In this document: positions 43,459 through 54,467 of the stretch, in pieces
Position numbering within the stretch: position 1 is the first letter of the stretch
Layout of the letters: each line of letters starts with the position of its first letter
Assembly: GCA_922989275.2 (NCBI GenBank)
Contig: OV277870.1
Span: forward strand, 33,848,356 to 33,912,355
DNA from: Gari tellinella
Taxonomy: Eukaryota > Mollusca > Bivalvia > Cardiida > Psammobiidae
Direction: 5' to 3'
Length of the DNA stretch: 64,000 nucleotides
Program-made: the position numbers and the translations under genes
The notes under the pieces: generated by a model
What the model was told of the DNA's origin: nothing
The model's database searches: none
The model's input: only the letters and a program-made list of their open reading frames with translations

Positions 43459-43621
43459 TAACCCCCTCACTGTCTTAACCCGACTACAAGAGTTATTTGA
43501 TTATAGTTCGGATTCTGTTCAAATGCCGCGTAATGCTGCATTTTGACAGGATCAAAACTCTTTCGCACTTAGCAGACGACAATTGTTTAAAAGGATTATG
43601 TCATGACTGTGAATGGGTTAA
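43459..43621. mobile_element. Family B MITE, short form
   Basis: TTAA-ccccctcactgtc on the left and gactgtgaatgggttaa on the right. The hairpin ctgttcaaatgccgcg/gctgcattttgacagg is present but mutated with pairing kept. gcagacgacaattg follows. Confidence 0.75.
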
Positions 43622-44540
43622 AAAGCAGACAAGGTAGTGTCATGTCATTGGGCGGTTAAAACAAATAAACAGGGGATCCGCTACTGTGATCTCGAAATGC
43701 CCCTCTCTGATGACTATGTTTCATTAATGTTGTTGTTGTTGTAGCTGATACATGTAAATATTTATGTCGGTCTGGGAGCTGGTTGACGAATTATCACATT
43801 CCTTGTCATTCTGGTGCACAATGGTTCATTATGGTATGTATACTATCTGGATAACTGTCGTCACTATTATACTAATATAATGAGTCGTGCCATGAGATAA
43901 CCTGCCATATTGCATTTCAAACAATGTAGGTCAAGGCTAGGCTGAGCTTAATATACACTGTTTGACACCCACTTGCATCTTAGGCGTTTATGTAGCTATA
44001 TTATATACCTTATGTAGCAGTATAGACAAAACTCAGATACAGGGTCTTGGATGACAACGGTGCTTGGTCTGTACAATGTTGCAATGCACAAAGGCAGGTT
44101 TTGTCATGACACGGCTAGTATATATAAATATCATATTGACTTGACAAACTACATTATAAGGTGATACGTTTTGCCATTTTTGTAGATTGGATAAACACGT
44201 TCCGTATAATACGAAATGTTTGTAGTGTGGTTGTGGTTTTTAAAAAGGAGTTAGGTCCGCGCAAAGCCATGTTATGGTGCACCAACGATTCCATGCAGCT
44301 CTAGTCATTTGAACATCGGCGTATTGTTGTAGAACGTCAAGTACTTAGTGTCATACCTAAGCTCTACTAAAGGACAACTGCATCCAGATCAGATCATTGG
44401 TATGAATTCAACGCTAAACGAGAAGGCAATCGGTCGATATGTTGCATTTTTCTTAGTGGAGATCTAGATCTGTGATGAGTTCAGTAAAGAAATCGATGGC
44501 CGTCGATGCCCAACGATTGCGAGTTGGCTACCGGTCCGAA
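43622..44540. other. Unassigned intergenic sequence
   Basis: A (TTG)n microsatellite lies at about 43728-43741. No gene was recognised. Confidence 0.4.
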
Positions 44541-44543
44541 ATA

Positions 44544-44767
44544 CAGTGGAGAAAACGTAATTCTGTCGTTCAAACGCATACGCATTGCAACGAAATAAAG
44601 AAAATAACCTTTTCCTACGACCAGATTTAATTTGAGTGACAAACAGTTTGGAGCCTGATCAGACACCGGGTTACCCGGTGTCTGATCTGGCTCTAAAATG
44701 TTTGCAATGAAAATAAAAGTTTAAGCGTAACCGGGGTTATTTTGGAAAAACAATGTTTTCTCTATTG
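44544..44767. mobile_element. Family C MITE, TA-flanked
   Basis: TA then CAGTGGAGAAAACGTAATTC; ggaaaaacaatgttttctct and attg then TA. The module cagtttggagcctgatcaga/tctgatctggctctaaaatg has core caccgggttacccggtg, a compensated change from GACGCCG. Confidence 0.85.
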
Positions 44768-44883
44768 TACTATGTACGCCGCACATGAAGCACACACTGC
44801 TAACCTTAATAGAAAACAGTGGTGATTGAACACGCTACAGACACCACGTAACGAAGCGTCTGATCATTTGTTCTAATTATATG

Positions 44884-45112
44884 CAGGACATTATTCTTTC
44901 CCAACAAATGTTTTGTGCAAAAACCAATGATTCCCATTGCGAACAGATTGGAACTAATTATGACCCCGGGTAACCCTGCATCTGATTAGGCTCCGAGGTA
45001 TTTGCCACTCAATTGTCAATCTGTTCAATAATCTGTAATTTTCGATATATGATCACATTGCAATTTTCCTTTCATTTCTTACAAACGTGGAAGAATAACG
45101 TCTTCTTCACTG
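44884..45112. mobile_element. Family C MITE, diverged
   Basis: The right end is gaagaataacgtcttcttca and ctg, then TA. The left end ggacattattctttcccaac lacks CAGT. The module is ccgggtaaccctgcatctg with mismatches. Confidence 0.6.
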
Positions 45113-45332
45113 TACCACTTTGGCTGTATGTTTAAAAATATTAAAAACAATGTTTAACATCTGCAGATAAAGGTTTCAAATCAAAATGATAATTCTGTAC
45201 CAAACTTCATTTTGCCCAACTCAAACAGAGCAAAAGGACAAAAATTCGAGCACTGTTATTTCCATTACTCCGGTATCGACCTCGCCGTTTCCTCTATGCT
45301 GGCCATTTGTCTGGAGACATCCAGGTCACAGA

Positions 45333-45527
45333 ACAGTCAAACTTCTATATCTCGAACTCGCTTAATTCGAACTATCCGATAGTTCGACACATGAACTGCA
45401 TTATTTCATGCTCGGTTAATTCGAACATACCCATATTTCAAAATTAAAACGTGTCTTAGCCACGTTTTAACTTTGAGATACGGGTATGTCGATTTAACCG
45501 AATTCGAGATATCGAAGTTCGACTGTA
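45333..45527. mobile_element. pogo/Tigger-like MITE, copy 1
   Basis: The ends cagtcaaacttctatatctc and gagatatcgaagttcgactg are inverted, with TA after the right end. The inner hairpin is tcgaacatacccatatttca with aaacgtgtcttagccacg. CAGTCGAA-type ends with TA are typical of the pogo/Tigger branch of Tc1/mariner. Confidence 0.8.
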
Positions 45528-45559
45528 TGTAAACCTTGCACTTCCTTGCCCCGAATACA

Positions 45560-45730
45560 ATAGATATTTGCAAATTGTAAGGATCCTGGTCAGACGCCGG
45601 GTAAATTGTTTGACCCTCATTACGATACTATTTCAGTAAATGTGCCTAAACCTAAATTGTATGAAACAAAGTCAGACAACAATTGTTTAAAGCAGATAAC
45701 GTCACGGTAATGAAAGTTTTAAACAGCCCC
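45560..45730. mobile_element. Family B fragment
   Basis: taaggatcctggtcagacgc with a truncated right arm, aattgtttgaccctcattac and aagcagataacgtcacgg. Confidence 0.5.
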
Positions 45731-45829
45731 CTTTGTTCGTTTACTAAATGGTCACTCAATACAATATTGACTATTGTTGTATTTCCGAGAATTCTACGGT
45801 TTCTGTTCAACTGGATATTATTGCAACGG

Positions 45830-46046
45830 TTAATCCATTCACTTCCTTTCCAAGGGTACAACAATTATTTGCAAACAGTTTTGATCATTACCAGATGTCG
45901 CATTACGCGGCGTCAGATCGGAAACCAAAATGTTTGACACTCAATAACATATTTCGTAAGTTAAAACTCCTTAAGTTTAAATATAAGCAAATAAAGCAGA
46001 CGGAAATTGTTTGAAGCTGATGACGTCGCAGCATTGAAGGGGTTTA
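45830..46046. mobile_element. Family B MITE
   Basis: ttaatccattcacttcc on the left and gcattgaaggggttta on the right. The module is at 45878-45935 (cagatgtcgcattacgcggc). ataaagcagacggaaattg and tgatgacgtcgcagc are B words. Confidence 0.65.
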
Positions 46047-46339
46047 TGTACAGTAATTGTGTTACATGTTATAAAGTACTGATATGTAGGCTCCCTGCGG
46101 TGTATCATATTTATAAACTGAGACTAAAATGGAAGGTTATAATCGGTTACAGAGGCAATCGGAACATATCAATTAGACAGATAACATTCGATATGCTTAA
46201 TCGTTTCCATATTATAAAGAGGCTGTCTACTGTGAGACATAAGTGTGTGTATCTAGTTTTAAACCTTGTCGTGCTCGATTGACGTTTTCTTTAAATGCTT
46301 TACAAATCAAATTTGTTTTGTATGCCCTTAAACTAAAGA

Positions 46340-46520
46340 AATCTTGAAAATGAGTGCCAAAACAAATTTGATCCAGATCTTACCCGGATATGGTTAAGCA
46401 TTTCAGTGCCAAGGCCGACAATACTAGCATTTGCATAAAAATGTTTGGCACTCATGTCAATAAAATCTCAAAAATTTCAAAGTTTAAAAGTAAAAGCAGA
46501 CGTAAATATATAACCTGACG
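46340..46520. mobile_element. Decayed family B-like piece
   Basis: aaatgagtgccaaaacaaat, atcttacccggatatgg and aaaagtaaaagcagacg recall the order of B, but the hairpin is no longer recognisable. Confidence 0.35.
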
Positions 46521-46551
46521 ATTATATCACAGCGACAGTGTAAGCCGGGTA

Positions 46552-46890
46552 CAGAGCTCACTCTCTACAACGACACCCAATGGGAGACACATATTGGATG
46601 TGTTGTTCGGAGGGAGTCGTTATAGAGAGGGAATATTTAGAATGTACTTTACATCTGCAAACAACTTCAATCAAGATCATACGCCGCGTTACGCGGCGTT
46701 TGATGTGGAAGCAAGCTGTCTGTCACTCGTCAATATATGCATTCTATCAAAATGTCCATTTATACGTAATTTTGAGGAAAAACAGCGGATGAAAATTTTA
46801 AGCAGACAATAGTGCAGCAGTTAAAGCGTTAGACATGATGTTCTTGTTTAGGGAATTGCGGCAAAAGCCGTTGTGTGAAGGGGGTCGATA
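46552..46890. mobile_element. Family E MITE
   Basis: TA then cagagctcactctctacaac; gagacacatattggatgtg; gttcggagggagtcgttat; module tcaagatcatacgccgcg with ttacgcggcgtttgatg; taagcagacaatagtgcag. The right end is decayed. Confidence 0.7.
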
Positions 46891-46904
46891 TTAAGAGAGC
46901 CGTA

Positions 46905-47920
46905 TTTTCATCCTAATGGCAGTAAAAGGGGTTTATGGCTCCAATAGTGTTAGCAGTTGATATGATTACAAAATCGCTTATGGAAATAATAACACATAAA
47001 TATTAGATGGCAATTTGCGTGACATTCATCTTGTCAACCCGAGAAACAGAATGTCATCCCGAGCCGAAGCCGATGGTGACATTCGTTGATAATATGAATT
47101 TTACGCAAACTGCTATCTTATATTATTTTATTAAGCTGATCTTATCAACTACGGCTGTGGAATCGTCTCGTTCATATTTTATAAAATATGTTTTGTATAC
47201 CAATTAAGCCGTGCACGTTACACGGGAAACGACGTCGACGTCTACGACGTCACATTGTTTAAATCATTAAAAAGAATGGAAAGGCACGTTAAGACAAATA
47301 GATTGAACTCACAGAGTCTTTTTCATTGTCTAGTTAGTAAATATCCTCCTCTGAAATTATGGCAAACCCTTTTGATGCCAGCTTTGGTGTTGTCTGACCA
47401 CATTAATCTGGGTCAGAAAGAACAAGTTGTCTAGACGCTTATTTTTTTGTAAAGAGTGTACAAAGGGAAGCCACTCGTGCAAGAAATGCTAAAAGTTGAT
47501 AAGGAGTTATAAGCCGGTATAGATTGTCGTCGACATCCACATAGCGAAAAGACACATAGCGACGGTACTTTTTTGATAGATGTAAAAGACATGCAAAATG
47601 TTTCATTTTGGTCTATGGGAATTTAACATTGTAACTTAAAAGTAAGGTGTAATAGTGTACGGTATATTGTGTTCTCCTTCAATAAATTCCATTCACAAAT
47701 AACTCATTTCTTTTCCCCATTCCAGTTTAAAACTTAACAATACGCAAACTCAAAACAGGAATCGGAGTCGACAAAGTCACTTTCAATAAATCACACAATG
47801 TTCAGTAGAACTACACATAAGATACGAGCGTACAGCCACAAAAGTAGTTGTAACTAAAATAAATGTCACTTTCATCATGAAGCTGATCACTGTATTGAAG
47901 ATACATGTACATGTAGGCTT
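46905..47920. other. Unassigned intergenic sequence
   Basis: A short self-complementary run gacgtcgacgtctacgacgtc (listed as a finding) lies at about 47232. No exon or element was recognised. Confidence 0.4.
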
Positions 47921-47924
47921 TACT

Positions 47925-48365
47925 CCACAGCCTGTGTTTAGTTTTGAAAACAGTTGACCACTTATAGCAGGTTGAAAATAAAGTAAAATGCATGTATGCA
48001 TATTCTACTGACCTTTTATCCTGCTTAAAGCTATAAATACAATACAAATATAGAAACACTTTTATAGCGCAAAAAGTAGAAATATTCAATTGCGCTTTAC
48101 AATTGATCCTATTAATTATTACATAATTACAATATCAGGCAATGTGTGTCAATGTCACTGAGAACACATAAACACTAGTTATTCATTGTAGAATTGACCA
48201 AACAAGTGTGTCATAAGTTTTTTTTTGAAAGCATTTTCAGTTTTTACTGCTTTTAAGTCTCTCGGATTTAAATTCCACCATGTTGGGCAAACCGCCGCGA
48301 GTGACCGTTCTCCTAGAATATAGAAAATATTTTTATGATACACATTCATGACTGTATAAATTGAA
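47925..48365. repeat. Family D repeat, interrupted
   Basis: gctttactccacagcctgtg, gaccacttatagcaggttg, aaaataaagtaaaatgcatg and atcctgcttaaagc at 47925-48035. The continuation ctagaatatagaaaatattt with catgactgtataaattg is found only at 48313-48362, so about 270 bp separates two parts that are adjacent at 38225-38440. Confidence 0.6.
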
Positions 48366-48451
48366 CACTGTGACAGTTTGACAGGAGAAACATCTGCATG
48401 AAATTCATACCTCTCTTAAAAACTTCAATCTTAGAGTAACATATGTCGTGT

Positions 48452-48699
48452 TTAAACCCTTTCACTCTCCATTGCGCTTTTAAGCGCGTTTGCAAACAGT
48501 TTTGGTCCTGATCAGACGCCGCAAAACGCGGCGTCTGATTAGGACACAAACTGTTTGACGCTCTTGTTGATATTTATTAGATCAATATAACTAAAATCTG
48601 ACTTTGAAACCTGTTTTGCAGACAATAATACTGAAGCAGATAACAATGAAGCTGTGAAGAGGTAAACTCCGCCAAATAACTTGATCATGAAAGGGTTAC
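48452..48699. mobile_element. Family B MITE, full length
   Basis: TTAA-accctttcactctcc and tgatcatgaaagggtta bound it. The module at 48491-48557 is nearly perfect (cagacgccgcaaaacgcggc). gaagcagataacaatgaagc follows. Confidence 0.85.
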
Positions 48700-49119
48700 T
48701 GGGTGTGCGCATTGATTGTGACTGGCATAATGCAAGGCGTAGGTTTCCCTGAGCCAAACTGTATCTATATATACAATGTCGCAGATAAAGTTCATCTCCA
48801 ATTGAAATTAATTACATATGCACAGTATACTGATACGAAAACTCTAAATGTATTCTTATATACTTGATCCAGTAATGGATTACGTGACAATTGTGAATAT
48901 TATTTATTTTGTATTGACGAGATACTGTATGTATAAATCAAAAAATAAAATAAGTTCTGTTCTGTTCTGATTATATTAGATATAGTCGAAGATCACAGAT
49001 TAACAGGCCACGTGTGACATGAGCCGTATAGCCCAACACTATTATATTGACACAATAACAACAATCAAATCAAAAACATGATGGTTTGCCATTGAAACAC
49101 AATGGCGCATATTAATACG

Positions 49120-49215
49120 AGTATGTCATTTCCAAACAGTGTACCTCTAAAGAAAATAACGTTTAAAGAAGTCCCCTGATCAGCATCTTCACTGTTCATT
49201 GTTTTGCAAAACATA
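49120..49215. mobile_element. Family I fragment
   Basis: ttccaaacagtgtacctct, agtcccctgatcagcatc and ttcactgttcattgttttgc match the family I hairpin order with a decayed stem. Confidence 0.4.
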
Positions 49216-49489
49216 ATGAAATTCAACAGTACATAGTTATATTTGGACTAGAATCCTAAGTGTATTCATGCATTAGGTGTAGGAATAAACAGGAATTATT
49301 TCACTCGAAATAAATCTACTTCATCTTTTAATCCATCGTAATTAACTGAAGAGAAAAACAATTATTATGTGTAATTTAGCATTCTCGTAAAGCTATAATA
49401 ATACGACAACAGGGGTACTCTGCTGTACATACAACCTGGCTAACGATTAAAATGCCTTTTATTTGAACAGATACTAATATATATACCCA

Positions 49490-49690
49490 GTGGATTCTTC
49501 CATGTTTATATATTGGATAAGTCTATTTTTTGCCTGGTCAAAATATTACATTTTCATTTTGTTTTATATTGAAATTCATATCAACAAACAGTGTAGAATC
49601 TGATCAGACGCCGCATCATGCGGCGTCTGATCAGAGTCTACTCTGTTTGCCTATGTCCCATATATGTGATCGTGGGCACAAATGGGTTAA
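49490..49690. mobile_element. Family A MITE, copy 8 (reverse orientation)
   Basis: acccagtggattcttccatg to gtgggcacaaatgggttaa. The left end lacks the TTAACCCATTTGTG block. The module at 49586-49651 is nearly perfect (cagacgccgcatcatgc). Confidence 0.85.
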
Positions 49691-50125
49691 ACACTCTAGA
49701 GTGGGGGCGTTGTTCTAACCCTACCCCTCAAAAACAAAAAGAACTAAACATCAACAACAGCAGCAAATTTTAATATTATTTATATCATGATTATGAAACA
49801 AGTATTGTCAGACATGCTTTTAATTGTAATTTTATTTCCAGTTTAAGCTTCGCTTAAACGTAACAACTAAGATCTCTCTCACAAAATTAGTGTTAAACAT
49901 GTTGCCATTAAGATAGAAATAAATTCAACATTTCCGAGAGGTTGCCATTTTCTACGGTTTAGTACGTTGCGTTTGTGTTTAGTTTTGTTTAAACGGGGGA
50001 AAATAATGTGTTCAGAGATCGCTTAAATTATGTTTCCGTATTACTTTCAATTTGCTGTAACTAATCACTTGCCTTTTATTCAGTGAACCGTATTGCACAT
50101 ATGTGCGTTATTATATGTGCGTTAT
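49691..50125. other. Intergenic with a family C remnant
   Basis: gttgccattttctacggttt, agtacgttgcgtttgtgttt and taaacgggggaaaataatg at about 49930-50010 are a C fragment. No gene was recognised. Confidence 0.4.
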
Positions 50126-50127
50126 AA

Positions 50128-50562
50128 TATGTTCGATACCATAAAAACGTTTGAAGTAAGTTTTGTCCATTTGTACATGCAGTTCTAGGATAGTAACGAT
50201 ATTATACAGTGTACCTATGAAGAGTACATGTCCTACACAATCATAGTAGACTTAGATGAGAGGGATATTTAAGGGTTCTTTTGATAACTGTCTAAATTGT
50301 TCATCATTTATACTCGGCGCTATATGACCATTTCAAGTGTCGCGATGCCGTAAAACCATACTCAGTCAATCATCATTTGTAACCGTTTTGAAATAAAATA
50401 ACCGTACGTAGTCCGAAATGAACTAGACGTTACCATTTCCGAAATTAAGAGCGGGTGTTGGTTTTACCGACCACTTAAACAATTTTTATGGTATGTTCGA
50501 TAATATAAAAACGTTTGAAGTGAGTTTTGTCCATTTGTACATGCAGTTCTAGGATATTAACG
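50128..50562 (+). repeat. Direct duplication of about 73 bp flanking a LINE-tail-like piece
   Basis: tatgttcgataccataaaaa, cgtttgaagtaagttttgtc and catgcagttctaggatag at 50128-50200 recur at 50489-50562 with few changes. Between them lies cggcgctatatgacc and gcgatgccgtaaaacc. Confidence 0.65.
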
Positions 50563-50593
50563 AGTTAACAAAACTGTCTATTGATGATATCTA

Positions 50594-50839
50594 CAGTGGA
50601 GAAACTGTTATTCTTTCCCAATAAACGCGTTTACGCTAAAACTATTATTTGCAGTGCAAACAGTTTGGAGCCAGATCAGACGCCGGGTAACCCGGCGTCT
50701 GATCAGGCTCCAAACTGTTTGCCACCAAGATAAACCAGAATTATCAGAATTGTCCAAAAGTTGTCCTTTTCTACGTTTTAGTGTTTTGCGTTTGCGTACG
50801 TTTGCGTTTAAACGGGAAAGAATAACAGATTCTCCACTG
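50594..50839. mobile_element. Family C MITE, best full-length copy (reverse)
   Basis: It is 246 bp between TA dinucleotides, with TIRs CAGTGGAGAAACTGTTATTC and its inverse ending attctccactg. The module at 50660-50718 has a 28-bp stem with one mismatch around gccgggtaacccggc. gcgtttgcgtacgtttgcg is a small internal duplication. Confidence 0.9.
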
Positions 50840-50872
50840 TACCAATGGCAATCGAAGAAAGAAGTCACATTA

Positions 50873-51106
50873 CAGAGGAGAATACGTTATTCATTCCAGG
50901 TTTAATGCAAACAAAATTCAAACGCAGTTCATTAAAATGTAGAAAACGACGTTTTGAAACTCTATCTAATTTTATTTCAATGACAAACAGGTTGAAGTCT
51001 GATCGGATGTCGGGTTACACGGCGTCTGATCTGGCTCCAGCTGTTTGTTTACGAAATAATTCAGCATAAACGCATTTATTTGGAAAGAATAACGTCTTCT
51101 CTACTG
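50873..51106. mobile_element. Family C MITE, second copy adjacent
   Basis: TA then cagaggagaatacgttattc; ggaaagaataacgtcttct and ctactg. The module is cggatgtcgggttacacgg with several mismatches. Confidence 0.8.
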
Positions 51107-51149
51107 TTATAGCGAATTGTTGATAAATCGAACATCTTATATAATGGCG

Positions 51150-51290
51150 TTAACCCTTTGTGCCCGCGATCCTTTATATGGGACATAGACAAACAGTGTA
51201 GACTCTGATCAGACGCCGAATTATGCGGCGTCTGATCAGAGTCTACACTGTTTGCTGATAGGAATTTCAATATAAAACAAAACGAAAATG
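51150..51290. mobile_element. Family A MITE, copy 9, right-truncated
   Basis: TTAA-ccctttgtgcccgcgatc start, module at 51195-51255, then ggaatttcaatataaaac. It breaks off at aaaatgccaaaatgtc, before the usual right end. Confidence 0.8.
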
Positions 51291-51687
51291 CCAAAATGTC
51301 AGGGGGTATTGCCTTGCGTCCCGCCCCTTTCCACTTTAATAATCTCGGCTTAATATAAAGGATAATAAATATCAAGATAGTTACACGCCTATCACACGGC
51401 TTCTGATAAGACCAGCTGGTATTCTACAAATTCTTCTCAGAAACCTAAGGGTTGAAAACTAAATGACTTCCTCTTCCAATTCCCGAGTTCTATCCCAGCA
51501 AGTATAATAGAATAAGGCGGAACATGCACTTGTCCATGAATTTAGATTTAAGGTCATTCCTCGAGAGACTTGACGGTATCTGTGCCGGCACGTTTGTGGG
51601 AAATAGTATTGATTTCTATTTAGGACTTTTCTGACATTGATATGACAGCTTAATCGCATAGGCAGCGTCTTCGGTTCTAGGTCAGCT
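51291..51687. other. Unassigned intergenic sequence
   Basis: No gene or element end was recognised. tgccttgcgtcccgcccc is a small GC-rich spot. Confidence 0.4.
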
Positions 51688-51915
51688 TTAACCCATTTAT
51701 ACCCAGTGGATTCTCCCATGTTTATATATTGAATTAGTCCTTTTTTATCAAAGGTATGCCTGTTCAAAAATTTCATTTTCATTTTGTTTTATATTGAAAT
51801 TCCTATCAGCAAACAGTGTAGACTCTGATCAGACGCCGCATGATGCGGTGTCTGATTAGAGTCTACACTGTTTGACTATGTCTCATATATGGGATCGTGG
51901 GCACAAATGGGTTAA
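51688..51915. mobile_element. Family A MITE, copy 10, full length (reverse)
   Basis: TTAA at both ends (51688 and 51912), with cccatttatacccagtgg and gggcacaaatgggtta. The module is at 51812-51874. Confidence 0.9.
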
Positions 51916-52269
51916 CCTTCCCCTATAGCTTGTTTGAATTACCTAAGCCAGGTGATCGGTTAAATCAGATTGAACTTAAAACAAAGAGGTTCTTAAGGAA
52001 TATTTTCTCACTTTAAGTCTACTTTAAGAAGGTTATTACCAGTACACAGGAAATGTTTTCTGAAACCTCTTTTAATATAGAAACTGCACTTTCCTAAAAA
52101 TGTTAACATTTTTTTCTGAGTAAAAAAACTAGTAGACCCAAAAGCAGACACCAGAGTATTCGGCGTAGGGTCTTGTTTTAATCTGTCTGCAGTGAACATA
52201 TGATCCATTATAAACGCGCAGCTTATCTAGAAGTAATTACATATACGTATAAACGCAATGCGTTAAAAC

Positions 52270-52395
52270 AGGTTTAACTCAATGAGACCTAGTGACGCAT
52301 ATATGCGTCCTCTACCAAAAGTGTACATGTGAAGAGTACACTTGTCTAATGCAAACAGTGCAGTCTCAGATTAGAGGGCACTGTTTGTCATTTTG
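52270..52395. mobile_element. Family I element
   Basis: The terminal palindrome gacgcatatatgcgtc (about 52283-52298) is followed by gaagagtacacttgtctaa, tgcaaacagtgcagtctc and ggcactgtttgtcattttg. Confidence 0.6.
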
Positions 52396-52598
52396 TTATA
52401 TACATGTATCATAAAATTCAACTGTAAAATGTCTAAAATGGACTGATCAGCCTTTATCGTAAACTGGAATTGTCCATTTGGAAGGCTCAGGGGATAATGA
52501 GTTGAATGAGTTCATACAGCTCAAAAAGAGGTTCATGTTTGCTTTCAGTCTATTTTAAGAAGCGACCAATAAAAATGCAAGAAGTATACCCTTTGGGT

Positions 52599-52853
52599 GT
52601 TCGGATAGCGCAGTGGTAGCGCAGTGGTAGCGCACTCACTTCTCACCAATGCGGTCTCGAGTTCGATCCCGGGTCGGGGCAGTATGTGAGAGGGTACATT
52701 GGCCGCCCGTCCGAACATGTGGGTTTTCTCCGGGCACTCCGGTTTCCTCCCACAGAAATGACCAAATACGTCACCATCCGCGCCAGCGAAAGTGATTTAC
52801 CTAAGTTGTTAGAACGTGTTTCATAATCGATGTTAAATAAATAAAGTTTAAAC
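52599..52853 (+). mobile_element. tRNA-derived SINE with 14-bp target duplication
   Basis: The sequence tataccctttgggt flanks both ends (52585-52598 and 52854-52867), so the 255-bp element is defined exactly. The head has an A-box-like tagcgcagtggtagcgc, in which the 12-base unit gcgcagtggtag is duplicated in tandem, and a B box gagttcgatcccgg. The central core is gtgggttttctccgggcac then tccggtttcctcccaca, a conserved metazoan SINE core type that I cannot assign to a named class with certainty. The 3' end is A/T-rich (gttaaataaataaag). It would be transcribed by RNA polymerase III and mobilised by a LINE. The matching target sites suggest a recent insertion. Confidence 0.9.
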
Positions 52854-52867
52854 TATACCCTTTGGGT

Positions 52868-53346
52868 CGTGATAAGGACATGCTCTATGATGCATAAAAA
52901 CTATTGTAGACTATCTACAAGCCTCAAAATGGGATTTCATGGGAAAGAACGTTAAAAGACCGGAAAAGGATTAAATACAGAATGGCTTTAGCGGTTTTTT
53001 TTAAAGCATCTAAGATGGCAGCTCAATGGAAGACTTGTAGAATTTCTGAATTGTATATGTCCCGCATAAACAGCAATAGATGCCTTTACATAGCTCCACT
53101 CGTCCTTAATTATAGTTTGTTCAAAGAATAATTCAACACGAAAAGCGGTTTTTGTTCCAAATAAACACGTATAAATACATGCTTAAAACATTGCGTCTAT
53201 TGTGAACAGTTTGGTACCAGATCATACCCTAGGTTATCAAACCGTTTCTCAATGAGATACAATCAAAGGTAAGGTTTTCAAAGATCTGCAATTTACCATA
53301 TTTCAGTGCATTGCATTTGTACAAAGTTGAAGTTGAAAGAAAAATG
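52868..53346. other. Intergenic with weak hairpin remnant
   Basis: gaacagtttggtaccagatc and aggttatcaaaccgtttc near 53203-53248 recall the family C module with the core deleted. No gene was recognised. Confidence 0.4.
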
Positions 53347-53540
53347 TACATTCGAATTTCGATATCTCGAACTTTGTTAAGTCGAACATACCCGTATTCC
53401 AAAGTTTAAACGTGGCTTAGCTACGTTTTAACTTTGAAATACGGATATGTTCGACATAACCGAGCATGAAATAATGTTCATGTGTCGACACATCGGAAGG
53501 CTCGAGTTGAGCGAGTTCGAGTTATCGAAGTTCGACTGTA
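53347..53540. mobile_element. pogo/Tigger-like MITE, copy 2
   Basis: The left end acattcgaatttcgatatc is eroded. The right end gttatcgaagttcgactg is followed by TA. The inner hairpin ttaaacgtggcttagctacg with tcgaacatacccgtattcc is shared with 45333-45527. Confidence 0.8.
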
Positions 53541-53950
53541 TTTCAAATTTGTTTTCGAACAGAAAATCTCAAGACATCGAAAAATCTTTCAGTCAGTCGT
53601 TTTTGCGACCCATAGATATTCCTGTATCTCCTGTTTCACGAGTCGGAGACGAAGCATGGCGAGATGTTCAGAACTGAAAACTGCTTAATGTGTGAAAAAC
53701 AGAAAATACTACATAGTCGCACAACGCAACTCTTTTTTTATTTATGCCTTCTGATACTAAGAACCAACGAATTTCTTTCGTACTTCTAATGTTCTTTTGG
53801 ATGTTGCTGATCTCACTAAACCCCTGAAACCTATAAATGACAATTCTAGTTCCAAGTAAAGTCCACGTTTTACTAATGTACTTAGGGTTGTGTTTCAAAG
53901 CGTATGGCAGCGATCCTGAGCAGATGATATATGCGATACAATGTATATTG
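53541..53950. other. Unassigned intergenic sequence
   Basis: Frames of 68-96 codons on both strands show no recognisable domain. Confidence 0.35.
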
Positions 53951-53954
53951 CAAC

Positions 53955-54020
53955 ACACAAACAGTGCAGAACTTTGTCAAAGGGTTCCTGATTGCATAGA
54001 CATACTCTTCACCTTAAAAG
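53955..54020. mobile_element. Family I fragment
   Basis: cacaaacagtgcagaacttt, gtcaaagggttcctg and gcatagacatactcttcacc are in family I order. Confidence 0.45.
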
Positions 54021-54389
54021 GCCAGTTTACTTTTATCTAGGATTGAATAACTAAGTGGCACAGTGTCCTACATAACAACTATATTTGATTTGTTCTGCTA
54101 CCAATATCTCAATAAAGTGGTGATAACGTTTTCCTAAAAGTCATTTGTCAACTTGATAACCAATTTATTTGTTAAATCGCTGATGCAACGCTAACGGTGA
54201 ATCTGCAGCGTTTGTCTGATGATTTCCCTCTTGAATCTTGCATGTCTCTCTTCGATTGAAATATACTTCTTGCACATCATTGATTGTTGAACATTAAGCA
54301 TGCTTTTGTAATGCCGTCTGCAAAAGTTGTCTGCTCCAATTCTTGGAGTCGATTTATCTGCATTTTAGTTTTGAAAATATAGTAAAATT

Positions 54390-54455
54390 GATGACTAGTT
54401 TTGATCAAGATAAGACGGTGAGTAGCTTTGGCGCCTCCTGCCAATCGAAACTGTT
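54390..54455. repeat. Hairpin-module remnant
   Basis: gttttgatcaagataagacg and gccaatcgaaactgtttacc are the outer arms; the core is replaced. Confidence 0.35.
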
Positions 54456-54467
54456 TACCATAACTAC

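Noticed and set aside
52599..52690. tRNA gene in the region with A and B boxes
   Set aside because: The A box is duplicated, the acceptor stem does not close, and the sequence continues into a SINE core with a target duplication outside it.
53447..53688. Frames of 68-76 codons downstream of 53447
   Set aside because: They are read out of the pogo-like MITE into unique DNA, with no domain and no splice signals.
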